This document shows positions 18,353-26,664 of a DNA stretch of 26,776 bases, piece after piece. The position numbers were made by a program, and so were the translations under genes. The notes beneath the pieces are model-generated. The model was not told the origin of the DNA and ran no database searches. It saw only the letters and a program-made list of their open reading frames with translations. Position 1 is the first letter of the stretch, and each line of letters starts with the position of its first letter. This stretch comes from Peptococcaceae bacterium BRH_c23 (GTDB taxonomy: Bacteria; Bacillota_B; Desulfitobacteriia; Desulfitobacteriales; Desulfitobacteriaceae), in NCBI GenBank assembly GCA_000961805.1, contig LADV01000182.1:1-26776 (forward strand). Direction: 5' to 3'.

Positions 18353-18895
18353 CTATGATTCCATAACCTCTTCTAAACTAATTTGGCTAATTCCTTTATG
18401 ACAGCGGGCAGGTAAGGCAAGGTAGTAACTGGTTGCTTCATTAAGACTTTTTTGCGCAGTTTCAGAAAGATCGGCAACGATTTTAGCTGGCGAACCGACG
18501 ACAAGTTTATAAGGTGGAATTATTGTATTTTCTAATACTAAAGCAGCAGCTCCAATCAGACATCCATCTCCTATACTTGCATGATCCATGATGATCGCAC
18601 CCATGCCGACCAAAACATGTTCAGCAAGCTTAGGGGTATGCAGAATGGCTCCATGACCAATGTGACTTCGTGGCCCTAGAACAGCTTCACACCCTGGATA
18701 AGCATGGATAATGCAGTTCTCTTGGATATTGGAACCTGCTCCAATCGTAATCTTACCCCAATCTCCTCTTATTCGTGCTCCAGCAGCAATGTAACAGCCC
18801 TCACCTATGGTCACATCACCGATAATTGTCGCTTCTGGTGCGACATAAGTCCCTTTTCCGATTCTAGGTCGTTTACCTTCAAATTCGTAAATCAT
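18353..18895 (-). CDS. Gamma-carbonic-anhydrase-like hexapeptide-repeat protein (CaiE/PaaY type)
   Basis: A 180-residue left-handed beta-helix protein. Hexapeptide repeats fill residues 10-150 (for example IGDVTIGEG, IGHGAIL). Candidate metal histidines H64, H81 and H86 match the gamma-carbonic anhydrase spacing. The C-terminal RCHKGISQI resembles CaiE and PaaY, which accompany CoA-thioester catabolism. The gene lies 93 bases after the Mo subunit and is last in the operon. The upstream GGGGG is poorly spaced, so the start is less certain than the family. Carbonic anhydrase, thioesterase (PaaY-like) or accessory roles are all possible. Confidence 0.85.
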   Translation of the reverse strand: MIYEFEGKRPRIGKGTYVAPEATIIGDVTIGEGCYIAAGARIRGDWGKITIGAGSNIQENCIIHAYPGCEAVLGPRSHIGHGAILHTPKLAEHVLVGMGAIIMDHASIGDGCLIGAAALVLENTIIPPYKLVVGSPAKIVADLSETAQKSLNEATSYYLALPARCHKGISQISLEEVMES

Positions 18896-18936
18896 GATTC
18901 GTTCAGCGCCCCCTTTAACTACCTGTGTAAAGCGGT

Positions 18937-18973
18937 TTTAGCGGCAACGGTTTTGTTTTCCGTTGCCGCTAAA
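18937..18973. repeat. 14-bp intercistronic hairpin
   Basis: TTTAGCGGCAACGG pairs perfectly with CCGTTGCCGCTAAA around a nine-base loop. It lies between the Mo-subunit and CaiE-like genes. Neither side carries a proper T-run, so it looks more like an mRNA-stability, processing or partial attenuation element than a full terminator. Confidence 0.65.
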
Positions 18974-18988
18974 GGTGTTATGCTCTCT

Positions 18989-21364
18989 TTATTTTTTATC
19001 TCTTAACGCCTTGAGTACCATTTCTGGAGTAATGGGCAGGTTATAAAATCTTACCCCGATCGCATCGTATATCGCGTTGGTGATCGCTGGGAAGGTAGGC
19101 TGAACGGCTCCTTCGCCTGTTTCCTTAACCCCAAACGGAGCTGAATGGTCATAACTCTCAACTATGTTGGTATCCATTTCCGGCATTTCCATAGTCGTCG
19201 GCGTCTTGTAATCGTGGAAGTTAGGATTTAAATGTTTGCCGTTGGCATCCAACTTTTGATCTTCATAAAGGCAGGCCCCTATATTAAACAAGATGGAGCC
19301 TTCTACCTGTCCATCAACACTCATGGGGTTGACAGGCGTACCACAGTCACCGGCTTCGGTTACCTTCTTGACATAGATCCGGCCAGTTTCTACATCCACT
19401 TCTACTTCGTGTACTTGTGCACTAAAACCAAAGGTAGGGGAGTGACCGATATTTGCGCCCTGAACCCTATTGCCGCTCACAATATCAATCCCCTTGCGCC
19501 GTGGTGGAGAATAGTTCCCCATCCCGACCAAGGTCCCATTGATACTAGTATAAGCTTCAACGACTTTTCCCCACGAGATGCGTTTTTTACTTTCGTACAT
19601 GGAATAGATCTCATGATTTTTAATGACCAACTGATCAGCCCTGACTCCCAGCATACCTGCAGCTGTTTCTTTGAGTCTTTGATTAATTTCCACACTGGCC
19701 ATCTTAATAGCCGCCCCAGAAGCATACGTTAGACGGCTGGCAAAACTACCCAAGTCAAAGGCCCCTATTTCCGTATCTCCCGACTGAATGTGCACATCTT
19801 CAAAATGGATGCCCAACTCCTCGGCAACCATCTGGGCCATGATGGTATTGCAGCCCTGACCGATCTCAGCGGCTGCACAAAGCAGCGTAACACCGCCCTC
19901 TGTATCTACCCTGATCATCACCGTAGTATGTGGCTTGTAGTTCTGATAAAGAGTATAGGCTGTCCCGGATATATAATAACCGCCGGCCATTCCGATCCCT
20001 TTGCCAAAAGGCAGCTTACCATGCTTTTCCAGATAGCCTGATTTTTTGACCGCTGTATCCAGGCATTTCTTAAACTCGCTATGCGGTACGAACATATTAT
20101 TGATACAGGTATGACCTGATTCGATAGCGTTTTTTAGCTTTAATTCGTACGGACTAATTCCCATCATTTCGGACATTTCATCCATCATGCACTCCAAGGC
20201 CCATCTTGGCTGAACTCCGCCGAGACCGCGCATGGCCCCGGTACTAGGCTTGTTAGTATAAACACTTCTTCCCCGGAACCGAACGTTAGGCACCTTGTAG
20301 GGCAGATGTAACATAGAGGCAGTGTAGAACATCACCACAATACCCCAGCCAGCGTAGGCGCCTTTATCCAAGGTGTTGTCAAAATCTACTGCTTGGAGAT
20401 AACCATCCTTATCCAGGCCCATTTTCACCTTCATATGGCACGGATGCCGACCTTTATTGGTATAGAATACTTCTTGGCGATCAAAGACCACTTGAACAGG
20501 TCTGCCGACCTTCCTGGATAGCAAACAGGCTACAAATTCCGAGGGTGATGCCTCGCCTTTTCCACCAAATCCACCGCCGATGGTCGGAAGAGTAACGCGG
20601 ATTTTGTTCATCGGGATTTCTAAAACGATGGACATCTGACGGTGCAGGTAGTGGGGGACTTGGCTGCTGGCCCACAAATGGAGTTGACCGCTTTGGGTAT
20701 CATAACTAGCTAGGGCAGAATGCGGCTCGAGAAAGCCGTGTTGAGGATAATTTGTATGGAATTCTCGTTCTAAAACATATTCACACTGAACAAAGGCCTT
20801 ATCCACGTCGCCGTAGACCTGTTCCCCTGCATGCATTATATTTCCCTTGCTATCTTCATGTATTAGCACTTCTTGGGCGCGTTCCATGGATTCTAACGGA
20901 TCCAGCAACACCGGGAGAGGTTCATATTCCACTTCAATCAATTCTAGGGCGGCTTCGGCAGTTTCTTCATCTAAGGCCGCCACAGCTGCTACGCCTTCAC
21001 CGTAGAAACGAACTTTGCCGATGGCTAGGACAGTTTCGTTGGCTGACTGAGGAACGATACCCCATTTGTTAGTAGCTTCATCTCCAGTAAGCACTGCCAG
21101 AACACCCGGCAGTTCCAGAGCTTTGCTGCAATCAATCTTTTTAATGATGGCGTGGGCATAGGTACTACGCTTTATTCTCCCATAAACCATGCCGGGTAAG
21201 GTCATATCCCCTGTATAAATCGCTTCACCCTTAACCTTAACAGGGCCATCTACCCGAGGTACACTTCTTCCCACCTGAGTATATCGTTTTTCATCCTGGT
21301 AGGCGGGTACCCCTTCGAGATTCCAACCTTCCGGTGTCAGGTTCCATTTTGATTTTTCCATCAT
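18989..21364 (-). CDS. Xanthine dehydrogenase-family molybdopterin subunit (HcrA-like)
   Basis: A 791-residue large subunit that binds molybdenum-pterin cytosine dinucleotide and hydroxylates its substrate with water-derived oxygen. Landmarks are VGRSVPRVDGPVKVKG at the start, the glycine-rich GGGFGGKGE near 270, GAMRGLGGVQPR near 380, GQGCNTIMAQ, and the active-site glutamate E748 in FGVKETGEGA. GAYAGWGIVVMFYT and the downstream region recall the alpha subunit of 4-hydroxybenzoyl-CoA reductase more than classical xanthine dehydrogenase. Its ATGATG start overlaps the stop of the [2Fe-2S] subunit, behind AGGGGGTG. The substrate is unknown; aromatic or CoA-linked hydroxylation/dehydroxylation and purine oxidation are both plausible. 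Confidence 0.92.
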   Translation of the reverse strand: MMEKSKWNLTPEGWNLEGVPAYQDEKRYTQVGRSVPRVDGPVKVKGEAIYTGDMTLPGMVYGRIKRSTYAHAIIKKIDCSKALELPGVLAVLTGDEATNKWGIVPQSANETVLAIGKVRFYGEGVAAVAALDEETAEAALELIEVEYEPLPVLLDPLESMERAQEVLIHEDSKGNIMHAGEQVYGDVDKAFVQCEYVLEREFHTNYPQHGFLEPHSALASYDTQSGQLHLWASSQVPHYLHRQMSIVLEIPMNKIRVTLPTIGGGFGGKGEASPSEFVACLLSRKVGRPVQVVFDRQEVFYTNKGRHPCHMKVKMGLDKDGYLQAVDFDNTLDKGAYAGWGIVVMFYTASMLHLPYKVPNVRFRGRSVYTNKPSTGAMRGLGGVQPRWALECMMDEMSEMMGISPYELKLKNAIESGHTCINNMFVPHSEFKKCLDTAVKKSGYLEKHGKLPFGKGIGMAGGYYISGTAYTLYQNYKPHTTVMIRVDTEGGVTLLCAAAEIGQGCNTIMAQMVAEELGIHFEDVHIQSGDTEIGAFDLGSFASRLTYASGAAIKMASVEINQRLKETAAGMLGVRADQLVIKNHEIYSMYESKKRISWGKVVEAYTSINGTLVGMGNYSPPRRKGIDIVSGNRVQGANIGHSPTFGFSAQVHEVEVDVETGRIYVKKVTEAGDCGTPVNPMSVDGQVEGSILFNIGACLYEDQKLDANGKHLNPNFHDYKTPTTMEMPEMDTNIVESYDHSAPFGVKETGEGAVQPTFPAITNAIYDAIGVRFYNLPITPEMVLKALRDKK

Positions 21365-21846
21365 TTCACCCCCTCTTTAGACCAAACCTTGGCAGTTGCT
21401 TCCACGGCCTCAATGATTCTTTTATAACCAGTGCAACGACAAATGTTCCCACTTAACTCATGCTTGATATCCTGCTCAGTGGGATCAGGATTCCTGTCCA
21501 GCAACGCTTTGGAGGACATGATCATGCCCGGGGTGCAAAAACCGCACTGTACTGCTCCATGATCCACATAGGCCTGCTGAAGCGGATGTAGCACGCCACC
21601 TTTTTGTACCAGCCCTTCAATTGTAGTGATCTTTTTGCCCTGACAAGCAATAGCCAGCTTAATACAGGACAACTCAGGGTTACCATCAATTATCACGGTG
21701 CAAGCTCCGCAGTCGCCATCTCCACAGCCTTTCTTGGTGCCAGTAAGGCCTACTTTTTTCCTGATCACATCAATCAGTAAATCCCTAGCATCAACGGCTA
21801 CTTCATAAATCCTGTCATTGATCTCTAATTCTATCAGTGTTTTCAT
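21361..21846 (-). CDS. [2Fe-2S] subunit of the molybdenum hydroxylase
   Basis: A 161-residue small subunit with two [2Fe-2S] clusters. The plant-type cluster uses C41, C46, C49 and C61 (GCGDGDCGACTV). The C-terminal cluster uses C101, C104, C136 and C138 (CGFCTPG, CRCTGY). It carries electrons from the Mo site to the FAD subunit. The ATG at 21846 is eight bases from AGGGGG; a TTG just before it is also possible. The gene follows the FAD subunit within four bases and overlaps the Mo subunit. Confidence 0.95.
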   Translation of the reverse strand: MKTLIELEINDRIYEVAVDARDLLIDVIRKKVGLTGTKKGCGDGDCGACTVIIDGNPELSCIKLAIACQGKKITTIEGLVQKGGVLHPLQQAYVDHGAVQCGFCTPGMIMSSKALLDRNPDPTEQDIKHELSGNICRCTGYKRIIEAVEATAKVWSKEGVK

Positions 21847-21849
21847 CAA

Positions 21850-22731
21850 CTACACCCCCTTCGCAGTGGCATAAGCCTCTTTAAGCAACCTGCGTGCCAG
21901 GACTTTGACTATTTCACGCCGGTATTCAGCAGATGCCCGAATATCATCAATAGGCTTCGCCTCGCCTTGGGCTGCCTCAGCTGCCTTTTCGATGAGTTGA
22001 TCACTAAGCTTTTGTCCTTGTAAGAGAGCCGGAACTTCCTTAGATACCAAAGGCCTAGGATAAACGGATCCCATCACTAGCCTGACCTCTTTAATCGTCT
22101 GGCCATCATTTTCCAATTCTAAACTTACTGCCATATTGACACAGTCGATTTCCATAGCATCTCTGCGCCCCATATAAGCATAGCGACAAGCTGACTTCTG
22201 GGCAGGCTCAGGTATTATAAATTTGGTTAACATTTCGCCCTCTACAAGATCAAGTTGCCGGACGCCTAGGATAAATCCTTCGAGGGGTAGTTCTCTCTCC
22301 CCGGAAGTGCTCCTAAGCACAACTTTGGCGCCCATTGCCACCAGGGGGGTCGGTGTCTCTGCCGCCGGAGAAGCATTGCACGAATTACCTCCCAGACTAG
22401 CCATGTGCCTTACCTGAGATGAACCTACCTCACTGGCTGCATAAGCAAGAGCTGGGTATTTGGCCTGAATTTCTTCAGAAAACTGAATCTCAGCCAATTT
22501 AGTATTGGTCCCGATCACGGCTCCTTTTCCTGGCTCGCAAATGATACCTTTAAACTCCTCTACCCCATTGATATCGATCAAATAATCAGGACTAATTGCC
22601 TTTGCCTTCATTACCACCAATAAATCAGTGCCGCCCGCGAGTATTTTGGCCTTACTTCCCAAGCGAGCCACTAATTCCAAGGCTTCTGCTGGCGTTTTTG
22701 GTGCAAAATACTCAAAGTTATTCAAAAACAT
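21850..22731 (-). CDS. FAD-binding subunit of the molybdenum hydroxylase (CoxM-like)
   Basis: A 293-residue medium subunit. FAD-binding motifs are AGGTDLLV (32-39) and SLGGNSCNASPAAETPTP (around 112-129), followed by the C-terminal FAD_binding_5 partner domain. At 293 residues it seems too short to carry the extra [4Fe-4S] loop described for the beta subunit of 4-hydroxybenzoyl-CoA reductase. The ATG lies ten bases after AGGAGG, and its start overlaps the end of the PNPOx-like gene by ten bases. Electrons probably leave through this FAD to NAD or another acceptor. Confidence 0.94.
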   Translation of the reverse strand: MFLNNFEYFAPKTPAEALELVARLGSKAKILAGGTDLLVVMKAKAISPDYLIDINGVEEFKGIICEPGKGAVIGTNTKLAEIQFSEEIQAKYPALAYAASEVGSSQVRHMASLGGNSCNASPAAETPTPLVAMGAKVVLRSTSGERELPLEGFILGVRQLDLVEGEMLTKFIIPEPAQKSACRYAYMGRRDAMEIDCVNMAVSLELENDGQTIKEVRLVMGSVYPRPLVSKEVPALLQGQKLSDQLIEKAAEAAQGEAKPIDDIRASAEYRREIVKVLARRLLKEAYATAKGV

Positions 22732-23129
22732 CTTAAAGCAACCTCCTCTTCTTTTTTAAAATCAACCATTGCAGCTTGACCATGCTTTAAGTAAAATATT
22801 TCAAACTCAGGGTTATCAGGGGTTTTATAAATGGATTTTACTAAGTCATTCATGGCGAGCATTTTTCTCTTAATATTCATGTCTATTCCGAAAATTACAT
22901 CTCCACTTACTCTTACAGTGACGAAATCTTGAGAGGTTGAGCAAAATTCAACCGCCGGGTTAGCTTGTATTTGACAAAAAACATCCTTCGTATTCGATGT
23001 ACAAAACCAGAGCTTACCATCTTGTTCAAGCAAGAATCTCCAAGGTCTTACATGGGGTCTGCCATCCTCATCAATAGATGCCAAGCAGCCAATTGGGTTA
23101 GCGTATAAAAAATCAATGATTGCTTTCAT
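22722..23129 (-). CDS. Pyridoxamine 5'-phosphate oxidase-like flavin-binding protein
   Basis: A 135-residue split-barrel protein of the PNPOx-like superfamily, seen from DFLYANPIGCLASIDEDGRPHVRPW and the following LWFCTSNTKDV strand. Such proteins bind FMN or F420 and rarely act on pyridoxamine when this small. I use the ATG at 23129 because GGGGG lies near it; the frame stays open to 23168. It is first in the operon and overlaps the FAD-subunit gene, so it may help the hydroxylase, perhaps as a flavin carrier or reductase. The exact role is not known. Confidence 0.82.
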   Translation of the reverse strand: MKAIIDFLYANPIGCLASIDEDGRPHVRPWRFLLEQDGKLWFCTSNTKDVFCQIQANPAVEFCSTSQDFVTVRVSGDVIFGIDMNIKRKMLAMNDLVKSIYKTPDNPEFEIFYLKHGQAAMVDFKKEEEVALRCF

Positions 23130-23193
23130 CCTTATTCCCCCATAACTAATCATGGTTATATCTACCACTAGCCTAGTTTTATAGAGTTTGGTT

Positions 23194-23212
23194 GCCAGAA
23201 ATCAGTTCTGGC
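23194..23212. repeat. Small perfect hairpin upstream of the hydroxylase operon
   Basis: GCCAGAA-atcag-TTCTGGC lies 65 bases before the PNPOx-like start. It is followed by TTTCTTG on the plus strand only. It could be an operator or leader hairpin. Confidence 0.4.
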
Positions 23213-23271
23213 TTTCTTGTTCCCTTTCTATGAGAGGATTAGAACGAGCAACTTTTAGGGCCTATTTCACT

Positions 23272-23288
23272 ATATAGTATTATTATAC
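23272..23288. promoter_or_regulatory. Candidate operator upstream of the hydroxylase operon
   Basis: ATATAGTATTATTAT (23272-23286) recurs with one mismatch at 25106-25120 upstream of the amidohydrolase. It overlaps the near-palindrome GTAT-tatt-ATAC (23277-23288). A PadR gene lies between the two copies and is a candidate binder. The AT-rich context lowers confidence. Confidence 0.35.
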
Positions 23289-23370
23289 ATAGTATCATAT
23301 TATAAATTATTTGAAAATATTAAATTTTGCGTTTTCGATTAAAATTTAATGGCCTGCGAAAAACAATTTT

Positions 23371-23397
23371 AAACCCCTACTTTGATTAGTGGGGGTT
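23371..23397 (-). terminator. Terminator of the PadR gene
   Basis: AAACCCCtAC and GTgGGGGTTT form a stem with an eight-base loop. On the minus strand it is followed by AAAATTGTTTTT. It lies 30 bases past the PadR stop. Confidence 0.65.
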
Positions 23398-23427
23398 TTA
23401 TGGGACACCATCGTCACTAAAACGAGT

Positions 23428-23961
23428 TCACTCTGATCTATAAGTTTCAAATTCCTCAAGCAAATTTTCTACTATTTTTTCTTCGGTCAATCGCAGAGCC
23501 AGAACATTTCTCTTAATCATGGATTCTTTCGACTTATGAGGAAGTTCTGAAATGTCCAGACGAAGTTTCTCTAAACTGTACCTTACAGTGTCTAGTCTGT
23601 GTTTCAAACAATCTCTTATTTCCTCGGAACTGAGAATATCACTGCCGTCAATCGCTAGATTTAAGTCCAAATAATACCATTCTAGTTTACCTAAGGCATC
23701 CTTAATTGAGGACTTTAAGATCTCTTGCCCGCTCTCAGTAATACAATACCGTTTTCGCTCGGGAGCCTTCCCTTCACGCTCAATCTTAAATTCCAGATAG
23801 CCTTTGCCGTTTAAACGAGTTAACACCTGATAAATAGAAGCTATACCGATTCTAACCCATAAGCGCATACTTTTAGTTTCGATTTGTTTTTCAATTTCGT
23901 ATGCGTAGGAAGGTTTTTCATTAACTAAACTTAATATGATTAACTCAGCGTTAGAAAGCAT
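23428..23961 (-). CDS. PadR-family transcriptional regulator
   Basis: A 177-residue protein with the PadR winged helix at residues 1-80 (LSNAELIILSLVNEKPSYAYEI, ASIYQVLTRLNGKGYL, RKRYCITESG) and a helical C-terminal dimerisation domain (about 95-177). PadR proteins usually repress genes for phenolic acid or drug responses, released by small aromatic molecules. The ATG lies behind GGAGGG with a long spacer. An inverted repeat at 23991-24009 just upstream may be its own operator. It lies between the hydroxylase operon and the amidohydrolase gene, so it may control both. Confidence 0.92.
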   Translation of the reverse strand: MLSNAELIILSLVNEKPSYAYEIEKQIETKSMRLWVRIGIASIYQVLTRLNGKGYLEFKIEREGKAPERKRYCITESGQEILKSSIKDALGKLEWYYLDLNLAIDGSDILSSEEIRDCLKHRLDTVRYSLEKLRLDISELPHKSKESMIKRNVLALRLTEEKIVENLLEEFETYRSE

Positions 23962-23990
23962 CTATTAAAAACTCCCTCCATTACTCTAAA

Positions 23991-24009
23991 CTATTATCAC
24001 CTATAATAG
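23991..24009. promoter_or_regulatory. Inverted repeat upstream of padR, candidate autoregulatory operator
   Basis: CTATTAT-cacct-ATAATAG is a perfect 7-bp inverted repeat 30 bases before the padR start. Confidence 0.4.
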
Positions 24010-24074
24010 CATAGCCTATTACTTTAGTTCAAGTTCCCTAAATTTCGGGTCAGCACGGACAGACAGAAATAGAA

Positions 24075-24112
24075 ACACGGGCGTGGCAAGATTGTTCTTC
24101 CTACACCCGTGT
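24075..24112 (-). terminator. Terminator of the amidohydrolase gene
   Basis: ACACGGG(c)GTG pairs with CACCCGTGT with one bulge. On the minus strand it runs into TTTCTATTTC. It lies 45 bases past the amidohydrolase stop. Confidence 0.6.
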
Positions 24113-24156
24113 CTTGAATCAGAGCATTAGCGCTGTAAAGAAACTTAAATCAAAGT

Positions 24157-25011
24157 CTAGAGATGTAGCAGCTTAGCGGCGTTACCGCCAAGAATGTTTT
24201 CCACTCCCTCTGCCGGCAAAGGCAGCTGCGAGATAGCCTCCATATTGCGTTTAATCCAAGGCATGCCAGGCCAATCACTGCCGAAAATCACTTTATTCGT
24301 AATACGAGCCAAATCGGGAAAATAGCTCATTAATTTTACTGGTGGGAGACCGGCAAGTTCCATGAAAACATTGGCATGAATTTTAGCCATGAAATAAGCA
24401 TGATCATACCAAACCCCTCGTCCAGAGTGGGCCATAACCAACTTTAACTCTGGAAAATCTCCAGCAACATCATCCAGATGCAATGGATCGCCGTACTTCA
24501 GGCGTGAACCCTTAAACACCGAGGATCCGGTATGAATCAAGACTGGAACATTCAATTCCTGAGCAGCTTGATAGAGCGGGTACAGCCTCCGGTCGTTAAG
24601 ATAGTAATGTTGGTAAGTAGGATATAGCTTCAACCCACGAAAACCCTCGTCTTCTACTTTTCGCCGTAGTTCTTCTCCTAAATCAGTATAAATATGAGGA
24701 CTAATGTCACAAAAGGGAATTAATCGCGGCCTGCCCTTACAGAAATCGCGCACTTGTTCATTGGTGCAGAGCCCTGTGCTTATATAACTCAATTCTGCCA
24801 CAACGCAAGCATAATCAACGTCTTCTTCAGTTAACAGTGCTTCAAAGGCTCCCGGATCGTTATAACGTTGGATATAGTCTTGATATCCCACAGGATGTGC
24901 TTCCTTCATCCACTCAGTCACCCATGGTTGGTGAAACGTATATACGCCCATATGAACATGAAAGTCGATCCGAAGTTTACGGGACTCTTGCTTAATATTT
25001 AGTAGTGTCAA
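24157..25011 (-). CDS. Amidohydrolase family 2 (ACMSD/decarboxylase-like) enzyme
   Basis: A 284-residue TIM-barrel metal-dependent hydrolase. Metal and catalytic residues visible are H18 and H20 (DFHVHMG), H160 (VLIHTGSS), H195 (VMAHSGRG) and D246 (FGSDWPG). The family includes decarboxylases and hydrolases of aromatic or dicarboxylic acids. The start is TTG with AAGGGG about ten bases away; no later start keeps the HxH motif. It is a single-gene unit flanked by PadR and PucR regulators. The neighbouring hydroxylase operon suggests shared substrate metabolism, but the reaction cannot be named. Confidence 0.88.
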   Translation of the reverse strand: MTLLNIKQESRKLRIDFHVHMGVYTFHQPWVTEWMKEAHPVGYQDYIQRYNDPGAFEALLTEEDVDYACVVAELSYISTGLCTNEQVRDFCKGRPRLIPFCDISPHIYTDLGEELRRKVEDEGFRGLKLYPTYQHYYLNDRRLYPLYQAAQELNVPVLIHTGSSVFKGSRLKYGDPLHLDDVAGDFPELKLVMAHSGRGVWYDHAYFMAKIHANVFMELAGLPPVKLMSYFPDLARITNKVIFGSDWPGMPWIKRNMEAISQLPLPAEGVENILGGNAAKLLHL

Positions 25012-25105
25012 AGGTCACATCCCCTTTTTGCTGGCCTTAGCCTTCTAACAATATTAAATATGAATGTACTTTATTGTACCTTATTTTACTAACGAATAAA
25101 ATGGC

Positions 25106-25120
25106 ATATAGTATTGTTAT
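25106..25120. promoter_or_regulatory. Second copy of the ATATAGTATTRTTAT motif
   Basis: ATATAGTATTGTTAT matches the site at 23272 in 14 of 15 bases. On the minus strand it overlaps a possible -10 (TATATG, with TTGGGC 17 bases upstream) for the amidohydrolase gene, which would suit repression. Confidence 0.35.
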
Positions 25121-25162
25121 CCTGCTCGCCCAACGCAAAAGACTATAGATCGAATTCAAGTG

Positions 25163-25171
25163 TGTTATAAT
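25163..25171 (+). promoter_or_regulatory. Extended -10 promoter of the PucR-type regulator
   Basis: TGtTATAAT is a perfect extended -10 box about 70 bases before the regulator start. No good -35 is seen, as is common for extended -10 promoters. Confidence 0.5.
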
Positions 25172-25241
25172 TAAAGTGGGAAAATTAAAAATAATTAAAT
25201 TTTATTTATTCAATTAAAAGTGTAGCTTTAAAGACATACTT

Positions 25242-26585
25242 TTGAATCTCAGTAATCTATTTTTTGAAGCGTTAGGGTGTGATAAGCAGATGTTTATGAG
25301 AAAGATATTTGAGGACAGCGACCTGGAAGCAGATACGCTTTACGATGAGTTTTTAGAGATAATCATTAATGGTGGTGGTTACCAAGGGATTACCGATTAT
25401 CTAGCCCAGAGGCTACAAGTGAACATCCTGATTGAGAATGAATATTTCCTTGTCCTGGCACGTTCTTATTATGACACTCCTACCTTTTCCAACACAGATC
25501 GAAGGACTGGCATCAAATACTGGAAACCTCAACATGTGGACCCTAGGATCGTTGAATATGTACGTTTGTTGCAGAGCACCCATCAACCTGTTTCGTTACC
25601 TGAGTTGCCGGAGTATGGGATAACCTCTCCAAGAATGGTGTTTCCGATCATCATAAAAGGAGAAATAACAAAGTATTTGAATATATTCAAAGAAAACTTA
25701 AACCGGGAACAGATGAGGATTGTCAGAGTCGTAATGCACAGTTTGGTGGTGCTGGAAATCTGCCGACAGGCACAAGTAGACTTAGAAGATAGATATTTAA
25801 AAAACTTGATTTTCGGTCTTATATTTGATGATAAAGATCAGAACCATAACTTTTATGAGAAAGAAAATCTCCCAGGTTTTGATCTGTCTAGAGAGGCGGT
25901 TTTGACTGTCATCCAAATCAACGCCGCACTGGGAAAGCGGCAGATGGAAGGAGTTTTGCGCAGCATCATCAGTGACCTTTCTATGAATGCCAGTGCAGTC
26001 GCCATCAGTGAGGAACAAGCTGTCCTGTTAATTCAATCGTCTGACGGCAGCCTCTTGGAAACAGCTGTGATTACGGAATACCTACAGGCACTCTTTGAAG
26101 CGTTAAAAATGACGTTTACGAATTGCAAGATAAAAATCGGTGTAGGCCGCCAGTGTTATAATGCCCGGGATTATAAGGTTGCCTTGAACGAAGCCTTCAA
26201 AGCACTCTCCTTTACGGACCGCAAACTAGGGAGTGAAGAAGGAGTAATTTACTATCACTCGCTGAAATTGATGGAATGCCTGATGCAGCCGGGTAACGAA
26301 AAAACATTATCGGGGTTCGTTCAAAGTATTATTGGCAACCTCTACGCTTATGGGGTTAAAAATAACATCAATCTTATTGATACCCTGGAGTCTTATTTGA
26401 ATCATAATTGCTGTATTCAAAGTGCGGCCAGGGAGTTGTTTATCCATCCCAACTCCCTTAGATATCGCTTGGAAAAGGCAGGGAAAATTTCCGGTCTTGA
26501 TTTGGCTGACAATGATACAAAGCTGGAGCTTCAGCTCGCCATTAAGCTTTACAGGTATCAAGGAGACTTGCTTTTAGAGATGTGA
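25242..26585 (+). CDS. PucR/CdaR-type transcriptional regulator
   Basis: A 447-residue regulator. The C-terminal PucR helix-turn-helix (DTLESYLNHNCCIQSAARE, then IHPNSLRYRLEKAGKISG) is clear. The middle, about residues 190-320, looks like the GGDEF-like domain of CdaR proteins, and the first ~170 residues form a sensor region. The family activates purine, sugar-acid or amino-acid catabolism genes. The TTG at 25242 has no good ribosome site; ATGs at 25290 and 25296 are alternatives and also weak. It is divergent from the amidohydrolase gene and may control that gene and the hydroxylase operon. The ligand is unknown. Confidence 0.88.
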   Translation: MNLSNLFFEALGCDKQMFMRKIFEDSDLEADTLYDEFLEIIINGGGYQGITDYLAQRLQVNILIENEYFLVLARSYYDTPTFSNTDRRTGIKYWKPQHVDPRIVEYVRLLQSTHQPVSLPELPEYGITSPRMVFPIIIKGEITKYLNIFKENLNREQMRIVRVVMHSLVVLEICRQAQVDLEDRYLKNLIFGLIFDDKDQNHNFYEKENLPGFDLSREAVLTVIQINAALGKRQMEGVLRSIISDLSMNASAVAISEEQAVLLIQSSDGSLLETAVITEYLQALFEALKMTFTNCKIKIGVGRQCYNARDYKVALNEAFKALSFTDRKLGSEEGVIYYHSLKLMECLMQPGNEKTLSGFVQSIIGNLYAYGVKNNINLIDTLESYLNHNCCIQSAARELFIHPNSLRYRLEKAGKISGLDLADNDTKLELQLAIKLYRYQGDLLLEM

Positions 26586-26664
26586 TTTACATTCATCAGT
26601 GATGCCGTGTAGTGACATAGAGGTCTTATTAGTAACTCAACTTTCGCAGTTGACAAATTGAAGA

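Noticed and set aside
19232..19732. A 166-codon plus-strand frame inside the molybdopterin subunit gene
   Set aside because: It lies wholly opposite a clearly coding, conserved gene and has no family features; it is a shadow frame.
23130..23427. A molybdenum-cofactor riboswitch in the leader of the hydroxylase operon
   Set aside because: Only one small hairpin and AT-rich repeats are visible. The large conserved structure of that RNA motif is not recognisable.
25103..25119. TGGCATATAGTATTGTT on the plus strand as a sigma-54 promoter for the PucR-type gene
   Set aside because: The -24 half is good, but the -12 GC is missing and the G is one base out of register. An extended -10 box nearer the gene explains expression better.
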